From Microbacterium limosum (lineage in GTDB: Bacteria > Actinomycetota > Actinomycetes > Actinomycetales > Microbacteriaceae): DNA of 64,000 nucleotides. Location: contig NZ_CP137080.1 in the NCBI RefSeq assembly GCF_036324365.1, positions 2,046,001-2,110,000 of the forward strand, in the 5' to 3' direction. The notes below the pieces were generated by a model. The model was not told the origin of the DNA. It saw only the letters and a list, made by a program, of their open reading frames with translations, and did no database searches. A program made the position numbers and the translations under genes. Position 1 is the first letter of the stretch, and each line of letters starts with the position of its first letter. Positions 17,316 to 28,537 of the stretch are shown here, piece after piece.

Positions 17316-17491
17316 GATGACCTCCCGTGGACTCGAACAGCCGCTCGTGGACTGTCGTGCCCCTCCTGAGTATTTGGAGTCGTGAGCGCCACTGATTATT
17401 GCGGTTGAGCGCCACTCGATATTCACTCTCAGGGCCACCGGTATTGCCGGTGAGCGCCACCCCGGTCGGCGCGACGCTCACCGGCCCGGGT

Positions 17492-18241
17492 TCAGCCGGC
17501 CGCGGCGGCGGTGTGCTCCCGCATGTTGACGTCGCCGGTCTCGATCCAGAGGGTGTTGTGGACGATGCGGTCCATGATCGCGTCGGCGTGGACCCCTCCG
17601 CCGAGGCGCTGGTGCCAGTCCTTCTTCGCGTACTGGGTGCAGAACACCGTCGAGGTCGCGTCGTAACGGCGTTCGAGGAGCTCGAGCAGCATGGACCGGA
17701 CGTCGTCGGTGGGCGGGTCGAGCAGCCATTCGTCGATCACGAGGAGCGTGAACGTGGAGTACTTCCGCAACCACTTCTCCCGACCGGCGGGCTTGTCTTT
17801 CGCCGCGGTCCAGGTCTCTTCGAGGTCGGGCATGCGGATGTAGTGCGCCCGGTAGCGGTGCTGACAGGCCTGCTTCGCCAACGCCGAGCCGAGGTAGGAC
17901 TTCCCGGAGCCGGTGAAGCCTTGGAACACGACGTTCATGTGCCTCGTGATGAACTGGCAGGTCCCGAGCTGCGCGATCACACCCCGGTCCAGGCCGCGTT
18001 GTTCGAGCATGTCGACGCAGCGGAGGTCCGCGTTCGGGTAGCGCAGGCCCGCTCATCGGATGAGGCCTTCGACTTTGGAGTGGGTGAACGCGGCGTGGGC
18101 GTCGTCGACGGCGAGCTTGATCCTCTCCTCGAACACCAGCCCCATCGTGAGGCCCTCGTCCTGGATGTCGAGCGCGTCGACGAGGGCGGGGACGCCCATC
18201 TCCCGCAGCTTCCGCTTCGTCTCCGCATCGAGCCGGCTCAT
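17492..18241 (-). pseudogene. istB: IS21 helper ATPase istB, interrupted by an in-frame TGA
   Basis: Read from ATG at 18241, overlapping the istA stop. The first 62 codons end ...THSKVEGLIR, then TGA at 18055-18053. The same frame continues AGLRYPNADLRCVDMLEQRGL to a stop at 17492. The full length of 249 codons is normal for IstB. Walker A GFTGSGKSYLG and Walker B LLVIDEWLL lie after the stop. CGA to TGA is a single transition. Re-initiation at a downstream ATG (18010) could still give the ATPase core without its N-terminal domain. Confidence 0.85.
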
Positions 18242-19803
18242 CGGGCGTCTCCTGCGTAGTAGTCGGCGCCGCGGACATACCCGGCCGGTTCCTCTGGGGC
18301 CGACGGTTCGAACCTCGGCTGGCGTCTGCCGGTCTGGTCCTGGTGGGACTCCAGGATCGGCCGCAGATGCGCATACCGCGGTGATCGGACGCGGGAATCG
18401 AGTGCGATGCCGGCGGCGGCTTCGACCCGGGTGGCGGAGTAGCGTCGGGTCAACCTGAGCACTGCCAGCGCGGCGCCGAGCCCCTGCTCGTCGACGGGGA
18501 CGGACTCGAAGATCCGGTTCACGATCGTGGTGGTGTGCTCCCCGATCCGAGCGGCCCACTCCCGTGCCCGTTGCGGGTCCATCTGCTGGTAGCGGGGCCC
18601 GTCGGGCAGATCCGAGTCGTGCGTCCGGTACTCGTTGACCACCCCGGCCGGGGCGAGCAGATGACTGGTGAGCCGCTGATCCCCGGCGAACACCTCCAAC
18701 ATGGTGTCGGTGATGCGCAGGTCGACAGACCGACCGATGTTCTCGTAAGGGACGGAGTAGAAGTTCCGCTCGAACACCACATGCCCGTTCTTGTGGACCT
18801 TGCGGCCGTAGAGCCACTGCGAGATCTCGAACGGAACCTGCGGCAGCGGCCGCAGCAGCGGCTTCTCCTCACCCTCGAACACCGAAAGCCTCGACCCGGC
18901 ACGTTTCTGAAACGGCTTCGCGTTGTAAGCGGCGACGCGTTCGTAGACCGCGGCCCGCAACTCCGGCAGCGTCGCGAACCGCTGGTTGCGCAGAGCCGCG
19001 ATCACCACCGTCGCAACGTTCCCGACCGTGCCCTCGACACTCGGCTTGTCCTTCGGCTTCTTCACCCGTCCCGGCAGCACCGCCGCCGAATAGTGCGCCG
19101 CGAGCTCCCGATACGCGTCGTTCAGCACCACCTCGCCCTCGGCAGGGTGCTTGATCACACCCGCCTTCAGGTTGTCCGGAACGATCCGCGGGACGGACCC
19201 GCCGAACCAGTCGAACATCGCCGTGTTCGCGCGCAGCCAGGTGTCCTGCTTCATATCCAGCGTCGGCTCGACGAACGAGTAGCGGGAGAACGGCAGCGTC
19301 GCGACGAACAGGTAGACCCTCGTCGCCTGCCCGGTGACCGGGTCGCTGAGCTGCATAGTCTTGCCCGACCAGTCGACCTCGACCGTCTGCCCGGCCTTGT
19401 GACCGACCCGCGACGCCGCCCCGATCACCAGCACGTGACGCTGGTAGGTCTTGCAGAACCGGTCGTAGCCCATCGCCGTCTCGCCCTTGGCACGGCAGGC
19501 ATCGACGTACTCGCCATGCAGCAGTTTCAACGTCACCCCGACCCTCGCGAGTTCCCGATGCACCTTGTCCCAGTCCGGCTGCGCGTGAACACTCTCGTGC
19601 TCACCACGCCCGGGGAACAGCCGCGCATACACGTCCGCCTCGTCGAGCTCCGCGACGTCGTCCCAGCCGACGCCCTCCCGGTCGGCGGCGTTGAGCACCG
19701 CCGACACCGAGTGCCGAGACATGCCCAGCGCCGCGATCTGCCGACCCGTGAGCCCCTCCGCGCGAAGCCTCAACACCAGCTTCGCCTTGATCCTGCGTAC
19801 CAT
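18238..19803 (-). CDS. istA: IS21 transposase IstA
   Basis: 521 residues from ATG at 19803 (MVRRIKAKLVLRLRAEGLTGRQ), preceded by AAGGAG; a longer in-frame start at 19836 lacks a ribosome site. The N-terminal HTH (IAALGMSRHSVSAVLN) is followed by an rve domain with catalytic Asp in TVEVDWSGK, Asp in IVPDNLKAGV and Glu in KPKDKPSVEGTV. The Mu-type C-terminal domain is intact. It needs IstB for target capture, and istB here is interrupted. The last bases overlap istB (ATGA). Confidence 0.9.
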   Translation of the reverse strand: MVRRIKAKLVLRLRAEGLTGRQIAALGMSRHSVSAVLNAADREGVGWDDVAELDEADVYARLFPGRGEHESVHAQPDWDKVHRELARVGVTLKLLHGEYVDACRAKGETAMGYDRFCKTYQRHVLVIGAASRVGHKAGQTVEVDWSGKTMQLSDPVTGQATRVYLFVATLPFSRYSFVEPTLDMKQDTWLRANTAMFDWFGGSVPRIVPDNLKAGVIKHPAEGEVVLNDAYRELAAHYSAAVLPGRVKKPKDKPSVEGTVGNVATVVIAALRNQRFATLPELRAAVYERVAAYNAKPFQKRAGSRLSVFEGEEKPLLRPLPQVPFEISQWLYGRKVHKNGHVVFERNFYSVPYENIGRSVDLRITDTMLEVFAGDQRLTSHLLAPAGVVNEYRTHDSDLPDGPRYQQMDPQRAREWAARIGEHTTTIVNRIFESVPVDEQGLGAALAVLRLTRRYSATRVEAAAGIALDSRVRSPRYAHLRPILESHQDQTGRRQPRFEPSAPEEPAGYVRGADYYAGDAR

Positions 19804-19949
19804 CCGAACTACTCCTTCTGCCGCGTGATCAGCCACGCGGCAGAAGGAGCCTAGGAAGGTGGCGCCGAACCCGAATACTCGGTGGCGCTCAACGACGCGA
19901 ACGCGCCCACGAGCAGGTTGGCGCTCAACCGCAATACTCGTGGCGCTCA

Positions 19950-20206
19950 GAGAAGCGAATATTCACCTCCGTGCCCCTCACGTTGCGCAGGCCCAGAGAA
20001 CCGCAGCATTCCGCGGAAGTTGAGCCTTTGCGTTCACATCGAGGGGCACGATGGGGCACGGCGTTGGGCGTCAGCCGAACCCCGATTCGGTTCGGATCGC
20101 ACCTCCTTGCCCACGTCGAAGGTGCACGCGTGCCCCCTGCGTGCCCCACTGAATGGATATTCCTGGTCATCTCTGTTCTCCTCTGTCGTCGAACAGAGGG
20201 CATAAA
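19950..20206. other. Intergenic flank between IS21 and the nrd terminator
   Basis: No intact gene is seen. It is less GC-rich than the surroundings and carries several GTGCCCC-type repeats, one of which belongs to the att-like repeat at 20129. It is probably the end of the former island. Confidence 0.4.
20129..20153. repeat. Att-like direct repeat, right copy
   Basis: Same orientation as 8883-8907, 22 of 25 identical. It lies between the IS21 and the nrdF terminator, where an island end would be expected. Confidence 0.4.
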
Positions 20207-20246
20207 AACGGCCCGAACCCGCGAGATTTCGCGGATCCGGGCCGTT
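20207..20246 (-). terminator. Rho-independent terminator of nrdHIEF
   Basis: Outer stem AACGGCCCG/CGGGCCGTT and inner stem CCGCGA/TCGCGG, followed on the minus strand by TTTTTAT. It lies 37 nt past the nrdF stop. Confidence 0.9.
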
Positions 20247-20282
20247 GACCAGGCTTTTCAGCCGGGGCTTCTCAGAAAACTT

Positions 20283-23456
<3,174 letters not shown>

Positions 23457-23475
<19 letters not shown>

Positions 23476-23891
23476 CGTTCCAATCCGTCGCTCACGCGAT
23501 CGATGTCATCCGACGTGCCGAATAGTTCGAGCCGGTACAAGTGCGGCACGTGGCACTTGCGGCTGATGATGTCACCGGCGAGACAGAAGGACTCGCCGAA
23601 GTTGGTGTTGCCTGCGGAGATCACGCCCCGCAGCTGGGCCCGGTTGGCCTCGTCGTTGAGGAACCGGATGACCTGCTTTGGCACGGCGCCCTTCTCGACG
23701 CCCCTGCCCTCTCCCCCGCCGTAGGTGGGGGTCACGAGCACGAACGGCTCGTCGACCCGCAGTGCCGGCTCGGAGGAGTGCAGCGGGATGCGCCGGGCAG
23801 GGAGACCGAGCTTCTCGATGAAGCGCGCCGTGTTACCGGAGACGCTCGAGAAGTAGACCAGCAGGGGCGCCCGCGTCGCGACGGCGGTCAT
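23457..23891 (-). CDS. nrdI: Flavodoxin-like NrdI, activator of NrdF
   Basis: 144 residues from ATG at 23891. The FMN-binding [18 protein letters not shown] and [10 protein letters not shown] motifs and the [14 protein letters not shown] segment are the NrdI signature. NrdI supplies the oxidant that assembles the Mn2-tyrosyl cofactor of NrdF. It lies between nrdH and nrdE and overlaps nrdE by 19 nt. One upstream ORF extension exists but runs through nrdH in another frame and is not credible. Confidence 0.95.
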
Positions 23892-23950
23892 GCGCCTCCC
23901 CTTCCCTCGAAGGGCCGGTATGTGCGGGGGTCGAAGAGCCTGTGCGCGCC

Positions 23951-24184
23951 TCAGGCGAGGCGCGACGCGAGCTCGTCGATCTTGTCGGGACGGAATCCCG
24001 ACCAGTGGTCCTCGTCGGTGATGACGACGGGCGCCTGCAGGTAGCCGAGCGACTTGACCTGCTCGAGCGCGCCGGCATCCTGCGACAGGTCGAGGACGTT
24101 GTATTCGATGCCTTTGGAGTCGAGCGCACGGTATGTGGCGGTGCACTGGACGCAGGAGGGCTTGGTGTAAACGGTGATCGCCAT
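23951..24184 (-). CDS. nrdH: Glutaredoxin-like NrdH redoxin
   Basis: 77 residues with the CVQC redox motif (11-14), the T-loop APVVI and the NrdH-specific C-terminal [10 protein letters not shown]. It hands electrons from thioredoxin reductase to NrdE. It is the first gene of the nrdHIEF operon. Confidence 0.96.
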   Translation of the reverse strand: MAITVYTKPSCVQCTATYRALDSKGIEYNVLDLSQDAGALEQVKSLGYLQAPVVITDEDHWSGFRPDKIDELASRLA

Positions 24185-24585
24185 GACGGCCTTTCATCCC
24201 CTTGATCGCGGACTGGTTCTGTTGGTCTGGCCGGCGTCCCCCCACCGGGAGTCCAATACTACATATGGGGACGGACATCGGGTGCCACCACAAGGGCTAG
24301 TAGTTACATCCGTGTCATTTTCCACCGGTTCCTCTAGATACAACACAAGTTGTCCACCGTTTCATCCACAATCACCACCCCGATCCCGCGGCCCCATCGG
24401 CCCGGAAAATCGCGGCGCGAGGATGCCGCGGCAGTTTCTGTCCACAGCCGCGAACCTATTCGGGGCATCCGACATCGATCTGCCTGTGGAAAGCCGTCCC
24501 CGGCGTGTCGCGCCCTTGCCCCACGACCCGCGCTACGCGCGCCGTCGACCTCTCTCGCACACCGCTCGGGGGCGGCTTACGATGG
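24185..24585. promoter_or_regulatory. Shared control region of nrdHIEF and the MFS gene, with NrdR-like and DnaA-like sites
   Basis: 401 nt without a gene, more AT-rich than the surroundings. ACAACACAAGTTGT (24340-24353) is an inverted repeat similar to an actinobacterial NrdR box. DnaA-box-like 9-mers occur at 24350 (TTGTCCACC), 24362 (TCATCCACA), 24438 (CTGTCCACA) and 24485 (complement of CTTTCCACA). The -35 and -10 elements are not clear. Confidence 0.5.
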
Positions 24586-25797
24586 ATGTTCGTGGGCGCC
24601 TACCGTGATCTGCTGCGCACGCCGGGCGTCGGCCGCATCATCGCCGCACAGCTGACGGCGCGCTTCCCCAATGGGATGATGTCGCTGGGCCTCCTGCTGC
24701 ACGTCGAGCACATCACGGGCTCCTACGGCGCCGCGGGGCTGGTGCTCGCTGCGACCTCGGTCGGCCAGGCGGTCGCGGGACCGGTCACGAGCCGCTGGAT
24801 GGGCGTGTGGGGCATGCGGCGCGTGCTCACCCTCACGATGCTCGTGTGCGCCCTCGCGATCACGGCGATCGCGCTCATCGCGATGCCCGTCCCGGCGTAC
24901 ATGGCGTTCGGCCTGCTCGCGGGGCTCGCCACTCCTCCGGTCCAGTCGGCCGTGCGCACGATCTACCCGAAAATGGTCAACTCCCGGCAGCTGACGCCGC
25001 TGTTCTCCCTCGATGCGTCGCTGCAGGAGCTCATCTGGGTCTTCGCCCCCGTCGTCATCACGTTCGTCGCCCTCCAGGCGGGCACGACCCCCGCGCTCAT
25101 CCTCGTCGTCGCGATCCTCCTCGGCGGCTGCACGTGGTTCATCGCGTCTCCCGAGCTCGGTCGCGTGCGCATCCCGCGCAGCCGCCGGTCGATCGGCAAG
25201 GTGCTCGCGAAGCCGCCCGTCCTGCTCGGCACGGTCATCGGATTCCTCCTCATCGGCGCGTGCGCGGCCGTCGAGGCGGGCGTCGTGGCGAGCTTCGGCC
25301 ACGGCGGTTTCGAGGCGGGGATCATCCTCGCCCTCTTCGCCGTCGGCAGCCTCGCGGGCGGGCTCTCGTTCGGGCACCTCCCGATCGGCCCGTGGGCCAT
25401 GGCGCGTCGCATGGCGATCGTCACGATCGGGCTCGTGCTCACCACGGTCTCCCTCAACGCGTTCTGGCTCGGCGGCACCCTCGTCATCGCGGGCATCGGC
25501 ATCGCGCCTGCCCTCGCGGTGATCTTCGCGATCACGAGCGCCAGCGTGAAGTTCAGCGACACCGCCGAGGCGTACGGCTGGATCGGCACGGGCCAGCTCA
25601 TCGGCGCCGCCGCCGGGTCGGCCATCGCCGGCTTCCTCATCGACGGGATGGGCCCCGGCGGTGCGTACTGGGCCGCCGCCGCGTTCGCCGCGGCCGGCGT
25701 GCTCGTCTCCGTCGTGTGGGCGCGCTCGTTCCCCGACCTGCGGGGGCGCGATGCCAGCCCCCTCCCCGACACGGAGCCTGTGCCGACCATCACCTGA
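24586..25797 (+). CDS. MFS transporter
   Basis: 403 residues from ATG at 24586 (MFVGAYRDLLRTPGVGRIIAAQ); GGGGGCGG lies about 10 nt upstream. Twelve predicted transmembrane helices in two six-helix halves are separated by a basic loop (RIPRSRRSIGKVLAKP, about 200-215). The profile resembles actinobacterial exporters in which the substrate is unknown. It diverges from nrdHIEF across a 400-nt control region. The adjacent YbaL-like annotation sometimes given to such proteins cannot be supported here. Drug or metabolite export is a guess from the family. Confidence 0.85.
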   Translation: MFVGAYRDLLRTPGVGRIIAAQLTARFPNGMMSLGLLLHVEHITGSYGAAGLVLAATSVGQAVAGPVTSRWMGVWGMRRVLTLTMLVCALAITAIALIAMPVPAYMAFGLLAGLATPPVQSAVRTIYPKMVNSRQLTPLFSLDASLQELIWVFAPVVITFVALQAGTTPALILVVAILLGGCTWFIASPELGRVRIPRSRRSIGKVLAKPPVLLGTVIGFLLIGACAAVEAGVVASFGHGGFEAGIILALFAVGSLAGGLSFGHLPIGPWAMARRMAIVTIGLVLTTVSLNAFWLGGTLVIAGIGIAPALAVIFAITSASVKFSDTAEAYGWIGTGQLIGAAAGSAIAGFLIDGMGPGGAYWAAAAFAAAGVLVSVVWARSFPDLRGRDASPLPDTEPVPTIT

Positions 25798-25818
25798 GCC
25801 CGCGAGCCCGCGACCCGC

Positions 25819-26223
25819 TCAGCGGATGCGCATCAGCATCGCCCGCACCGCCATCGCGTAGGCGTCGGCGGGCTCGGGATGCTCGTACACCCGGCGTTCC
25901 CCCGCGATCTCGATCTCGACCTCGTGGGTGTCGGGAAGGCGGCGCAGGGCACGGAACGCGCCGCGGAGCATCTCCCGCAGCTGGTCCTCGCGGGGCAGCC
26001 ACAGCGCCTCCTCGAGCGCTACGGAATCCAGCGCCCACTCGGTCGTGCCGTTGAAGGCGAGGATCGTGCCCGTCGGGTAGGCCCGCGGCTCGATCGTCAT
26101 CTCGCTGACGGTGAAGACGTCGGCCTCGAACTCGGGCTCGTCGAGCTGGAAGCGGTCGCCCGAGGCGGGTCGCCACACGAGCCCGGCGTCCCGCAGCGTC
26201 CGCGCCATGTCGCTCGAGATCAT
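25819..26223 (-). CDS. Conserved hypothetical protein
   Basis: 134 residues, soluble, acidic, without signal peptide or membrane segment. It begins MISSDMARTLRDAGLVWRPASGDRF and has a C-terminal helical stretch ADAYAMAVRAML. I recognise no domain. It is convergent with the MFS gene (21 nt between stops) and co-directional with the SDR gene, 62 nt downstream of it. Normal codon use supports a real gene. Confidence 0.7.
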   Translation of the reverse strand: MISSDMARTLRDAGLVWRPASGDRFQLDEPEFEADVFTVSEMTIEPRAYPTGTILAFNGTTEWALDSVALEEALWLPREDQLREMLRGAFRALRRLPDTHEVEIEIAGERRVYEHPEPADAYAMAVRAMLMRIR

Positions 26224-26285
26224 TCCGTCATTCTCTCGCGGGGGCGAGAGGGAGGGGCCGCCGCGCGACCCCTCCTCCGCGTCGG

Positions 26286-27041
26286 TCAGCGTGCGGCGTA
26301 TCCGCCGTCGACCAGGTGATAGCTGCCGGAGACGAAGGACGCGGCGTCCGAGGCGAGGAACGCCACGAGAGCGGCGACCTCTTCAGGGGATCCGAGGCGC
26401 CCCAGCGCGTGCTGAGCCGCAAGGCCCGCCTGCGCGTCGGCATCGAGGTTGGCATCCACCAGCGGGGTGTGGATGAAGCCGGGACCCACCGCGTTCACGC
26501 GCACCTTGCGGTCGCCGTACTCGAGCGCGGCGTTCTTCGTCATGCCCACGACGCCGTGCTTGGCGGTGACGTACGCCGACGACATGGGGATGCCGACCGA
26601 TCCGAGAACCGAGGCCATGTTGATGATCGAGCCGCCGCCCGACGCCGCGAGCGCGGGGAGCTGTGCGCGCATGCCGTAGAAGACGGCGTTGAGGTTGACC
26701 TCGATGACCTTCTGCCAGCTGTCGAGGGGGTAGTCCCCCATCTCCGCAGCCGCCCCGCCGATGCCTGCGTTGTTGACGGCGATCCCGAGCGGACCCAGCT
26801 CAGCGGCGCGCTGCACCATGGCGTCGGCCGTGTCGGGGTCGGACACGTCGCCGGCGAAGGCGGCCGCCCGGCCGCCCGCGGCGGTGATCTCGTCGACGAC
26901 CCGCTGCGCATCCTCCTCGCGCAGGTCGGCCACGAGCACCGCCGCGCCGTTCGCCGCGAGCATCAGCGCGACCGCGCGACCGATCCCGGATGCCGCGCCG
27001 GTGACGATCGCGGAACGCTCTGCCACGTCGTAGGTTGCCAT
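26286..27041 (-). CDS. SDR-family oxidoreductase
   Basis: 251 residues from ATG at 27041 with GGAGTGGAC upstream. The classical SDR motifs are complete: TGAASGIG (13-20), ADLR for the cofactor acidic residue (suggesting NAD), NNAG (about 90-93), Ser in NMASVLGS and YVTAK (catalytic Tyr and Lys), and a PGFIHTPL loop. The substrate is unknown. It diverges from a TetR regulator gene across a perfect palindrome, so TetR-type repression, relieved by the substrate or product, is likely. Confidence 0.92.
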   Translation of the reverse strand: MATYDVAERSAIVTGAASGIGRAVALMLAANGAAVLVADLREEDAQRVVDEITAAGGRAAAFAGDVSDPDTADAMVQRAAELGPLGIAVNNAGIGGAAAEMGDYPLDSWQKVIEVNLNAVFYGMRAQLPALAASGGGSIINMASVLGSVGIPMSSAYVTAKHGVVGMTKNAALEYGDRKVRVNAVGPGFIHTPLVDANLDADAQAGLAAQHALGRLGSPEEVAALVAFLASDAASFVSGSYHLVDGGYAAR

Positions 27042-27082
27042 GTCCACTCCTATCCGCACGCCCGCTCAGCGCGCCGTTCGTC

Positions 27083-27110
27083 GAATTATCCGACAAATGT
27101 CGGATAATTC
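27083..27110. promoter_or_regulatory. TetR-type operator between SDR and TetR genes
   Basis: Perfect 13+2+13 palindrome whose left arm is GAATTATCCGACA, centred 42 nt from the SDR start and 43 nt from the TetR start. It is AT-richer than its surroundings and is probably the binding site for the product of 27140-27769. Confidence 0.8.
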
Positions 27111-27139
27111 TGAGTCTACGCCCGTTGAAGAGGAGAGTC

Positions 27140-27769
27140 ATGGCCGCCCCCCGCCGCGCCCACGCGCGCCTGTACTCCGCCGTGCTGACACTCGCGGCGG
27201 CCCGCCCCGTCGAGGAGATCTCGGCGACGGAGATCGCCCACACGGCGGGCGTGCACCGCTCGACCTTCTACGAGCACGCCGCCTCCCCGGTGGAGCTGCT
27301 TCGTGTCGCGCTGCGCATCCAGCTCGATCGGATCCGCGAGGAGCACCTCATCGGAGGCCCCGACCCGATCGCGAGCACCACCCGGGCCGTGCTCGCGCAC
27401 ATCGAAGAGCATTCGGCGATCTACGAACGCGCCCTCCTCGGCAGCGGCGGCGGCGACCTGCGCAGCATGCTCTCCGGCCACTTCCACGACAGCGTCGTGC
27501 AACTCGAGCGCTCGGGAGCCGTGCGAGCGCCGTTCGACGCGCCGGGGTCACCCGCCCGGTTCCTCGAGGAGAGCACGGCGCGATTCATCGCGAACGGATC
27601 GATCGGCATCCTGGAGGCGTGGCTGCAGGAGCCGGCGCCACGCGACCCCGAGCACTTCCTCGCGGCGCTGCGCGGTCTGGCGACGCCGCTTCGGGATACG
27701 TCGCCCGCCCGCGGGCCCGGGGCCGCGGATGCCGCACCGGCCGACCCCGGCGCCCCATCCGCTTCGTAG
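27140..27769 (+). CDS. TetR-family transcriptional regulator
   Basis: 209 residues from ATG at 27140 with AGAGGAGAG upstream. The N-terminal HTH is about residues 10-55 (LAAARPVEEISATEIAHTAGVHRSTFYEHAAS). The C-terminal ligand-binding region is helical, ending in an Ala/Pro-rich tail. It probably represses both itself and the divergent SDR gene through the palindrome at 27083. It is followed after 9 nt by the alpha/beta hydrolase gene, so it may control that unit as well. Confidence 0.9.
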   Translation: MAAPRRAHARLYSAVLTLAAARPVEEISATEIAHTAGVHRSTFYEHAASPVELLRVALRIQLDRIREEHLIGGPDPIASTTRAVLAHIEEHSAIYERALLGSGGGDLRSMLSGHFHDSVVQLERSGAVRAPFDAPGSPARFLEESTARFIANGSIGILEAWLQEPAPRDPEHFLAALRGLATPLRDTSPARGPGAADAAPADPGAPSAS

Positions 27770-27778
27770 GCTTGCGGA

Positions 27779-28537
27779 ATGACTTCGCCGCTCACGCTCC
27801 CCCGCCTCTCGTGGGGTCACCCCGCCGCCGCCCGCCGCGCGCTCCTCGTGCACGGGCTCGGCTCCTCCGGCGCCCTGATGTGGCGCGTCGGCACGGCGCT
27901 CGCCGACGCGGGCTGGCACGCCACCGCCGTCGACCTGCGCGGCCACGGCAGCGCACCGCGGGCGCTCGACTACACCGTCGCCGCGTACGCCTCCGACCTC
28001 GTCGCGACCGCGCCCGAGGGCGGCGGCGCGTGGGACGTCGTCATCGGGCATTCGCTCGGCGGCGCGGCATCCGTCGTCGCGAGCGCCGCGCATCCCCTGT
28101 GGGCCGCGCGCCTCGTGCTCATCGATCCCGGCATCGTCGTCGCGGGGCGCGACAGCGAGATCGTGCGCAACAGCCAGCAGCGCGCGTTCGCCGACACCTC
28201 CGAGGACGCCGTGCGGGCGGAGCACCCCGACTGGCACCCGCACGACATCGAGCTGAAGGCGCTGGCGGCGCAGCAGGCCAGCCGCTGGGCGGTGGAGCAG
28301 ACGAGCGCGCAGAACATGCCGTGGGATGTCTCGGCCGCAGCGCGCCAGGTGGCCGTCCCCACCCACGTGCTCGGCGCCGACCCCGCCGTCTACAGCCTGT
28401 TCACCGGCGAGGTCGCCGAAGGAATCCTGGCGTCCAATCCGCGGTTCACCCATGCGATCGTTCCCGGCGCGGGCCACTCGCCCCACCGGGACGAGCCCGA
28501 CGAGACGATGCGCATGCTTCTGGAGATCCTCGCGTGA
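27779..28537 (+). CDS. Alpha/beta hydrolase
   Basis: 252 residues. The oxyanion-side motif LLVHGLGSSG (about 22-31), nucleophile elbow GHSLGG (about 89-94, Ser91), a likely acid in the GADPAV region and the catalytic His in GAGHSPHRDEP (about 233) are all present. It is a cytosolic esterase or lipase-like enzyme of unknown substrate. Its stop overlaps the GTG of the acyl-CoA dehydrogenase gene (GTGA), so the two are translationally coupled and may act on one acyl substrate. Confidence 0.88.
   Translation: MTSPLTLPRLSWGHPAAARRALLVHGLGSSGALMWRVGTALADAGWHATAVDLRGHGSAPRALDYTVAAYASDLVATAPEGGGAWDVVIGHSLGGAASVVASAAHPLWAARLVLIDPGIVVAGRDSEIVRNSQQRAFADTSEDAVRAEHPDWHPHDIELKALAAQQASRWAVEQTSAQNMPWDVSAAARQVAVPTHVLGADPAVYSLFTGEVAEGILASNPRFTHAIVPGAGHSPHRDEPDETMRMLLEILA

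Larger units (their letters stand above)
17383..19949 (-). mobile_element. IS21-family element
   Basis: 2.57 kb with istA and istB. The terminal inverted repeat begins TGAGCGCCAC (17383) and has its complement ending at 19949. Further TGAGCGCCA copies at 17405, 17451, about 19882 and 19917 form the multiple terminal repeats typical of IS21. No clear target duplication is seen. Confidence 0.88.

Noticed and set aside
24350..24493. Replication origin
   Set aside because: DnaA-like boxes are few and degenerate; dnaA, dnaN and gidA/parAB neighbours are absent.
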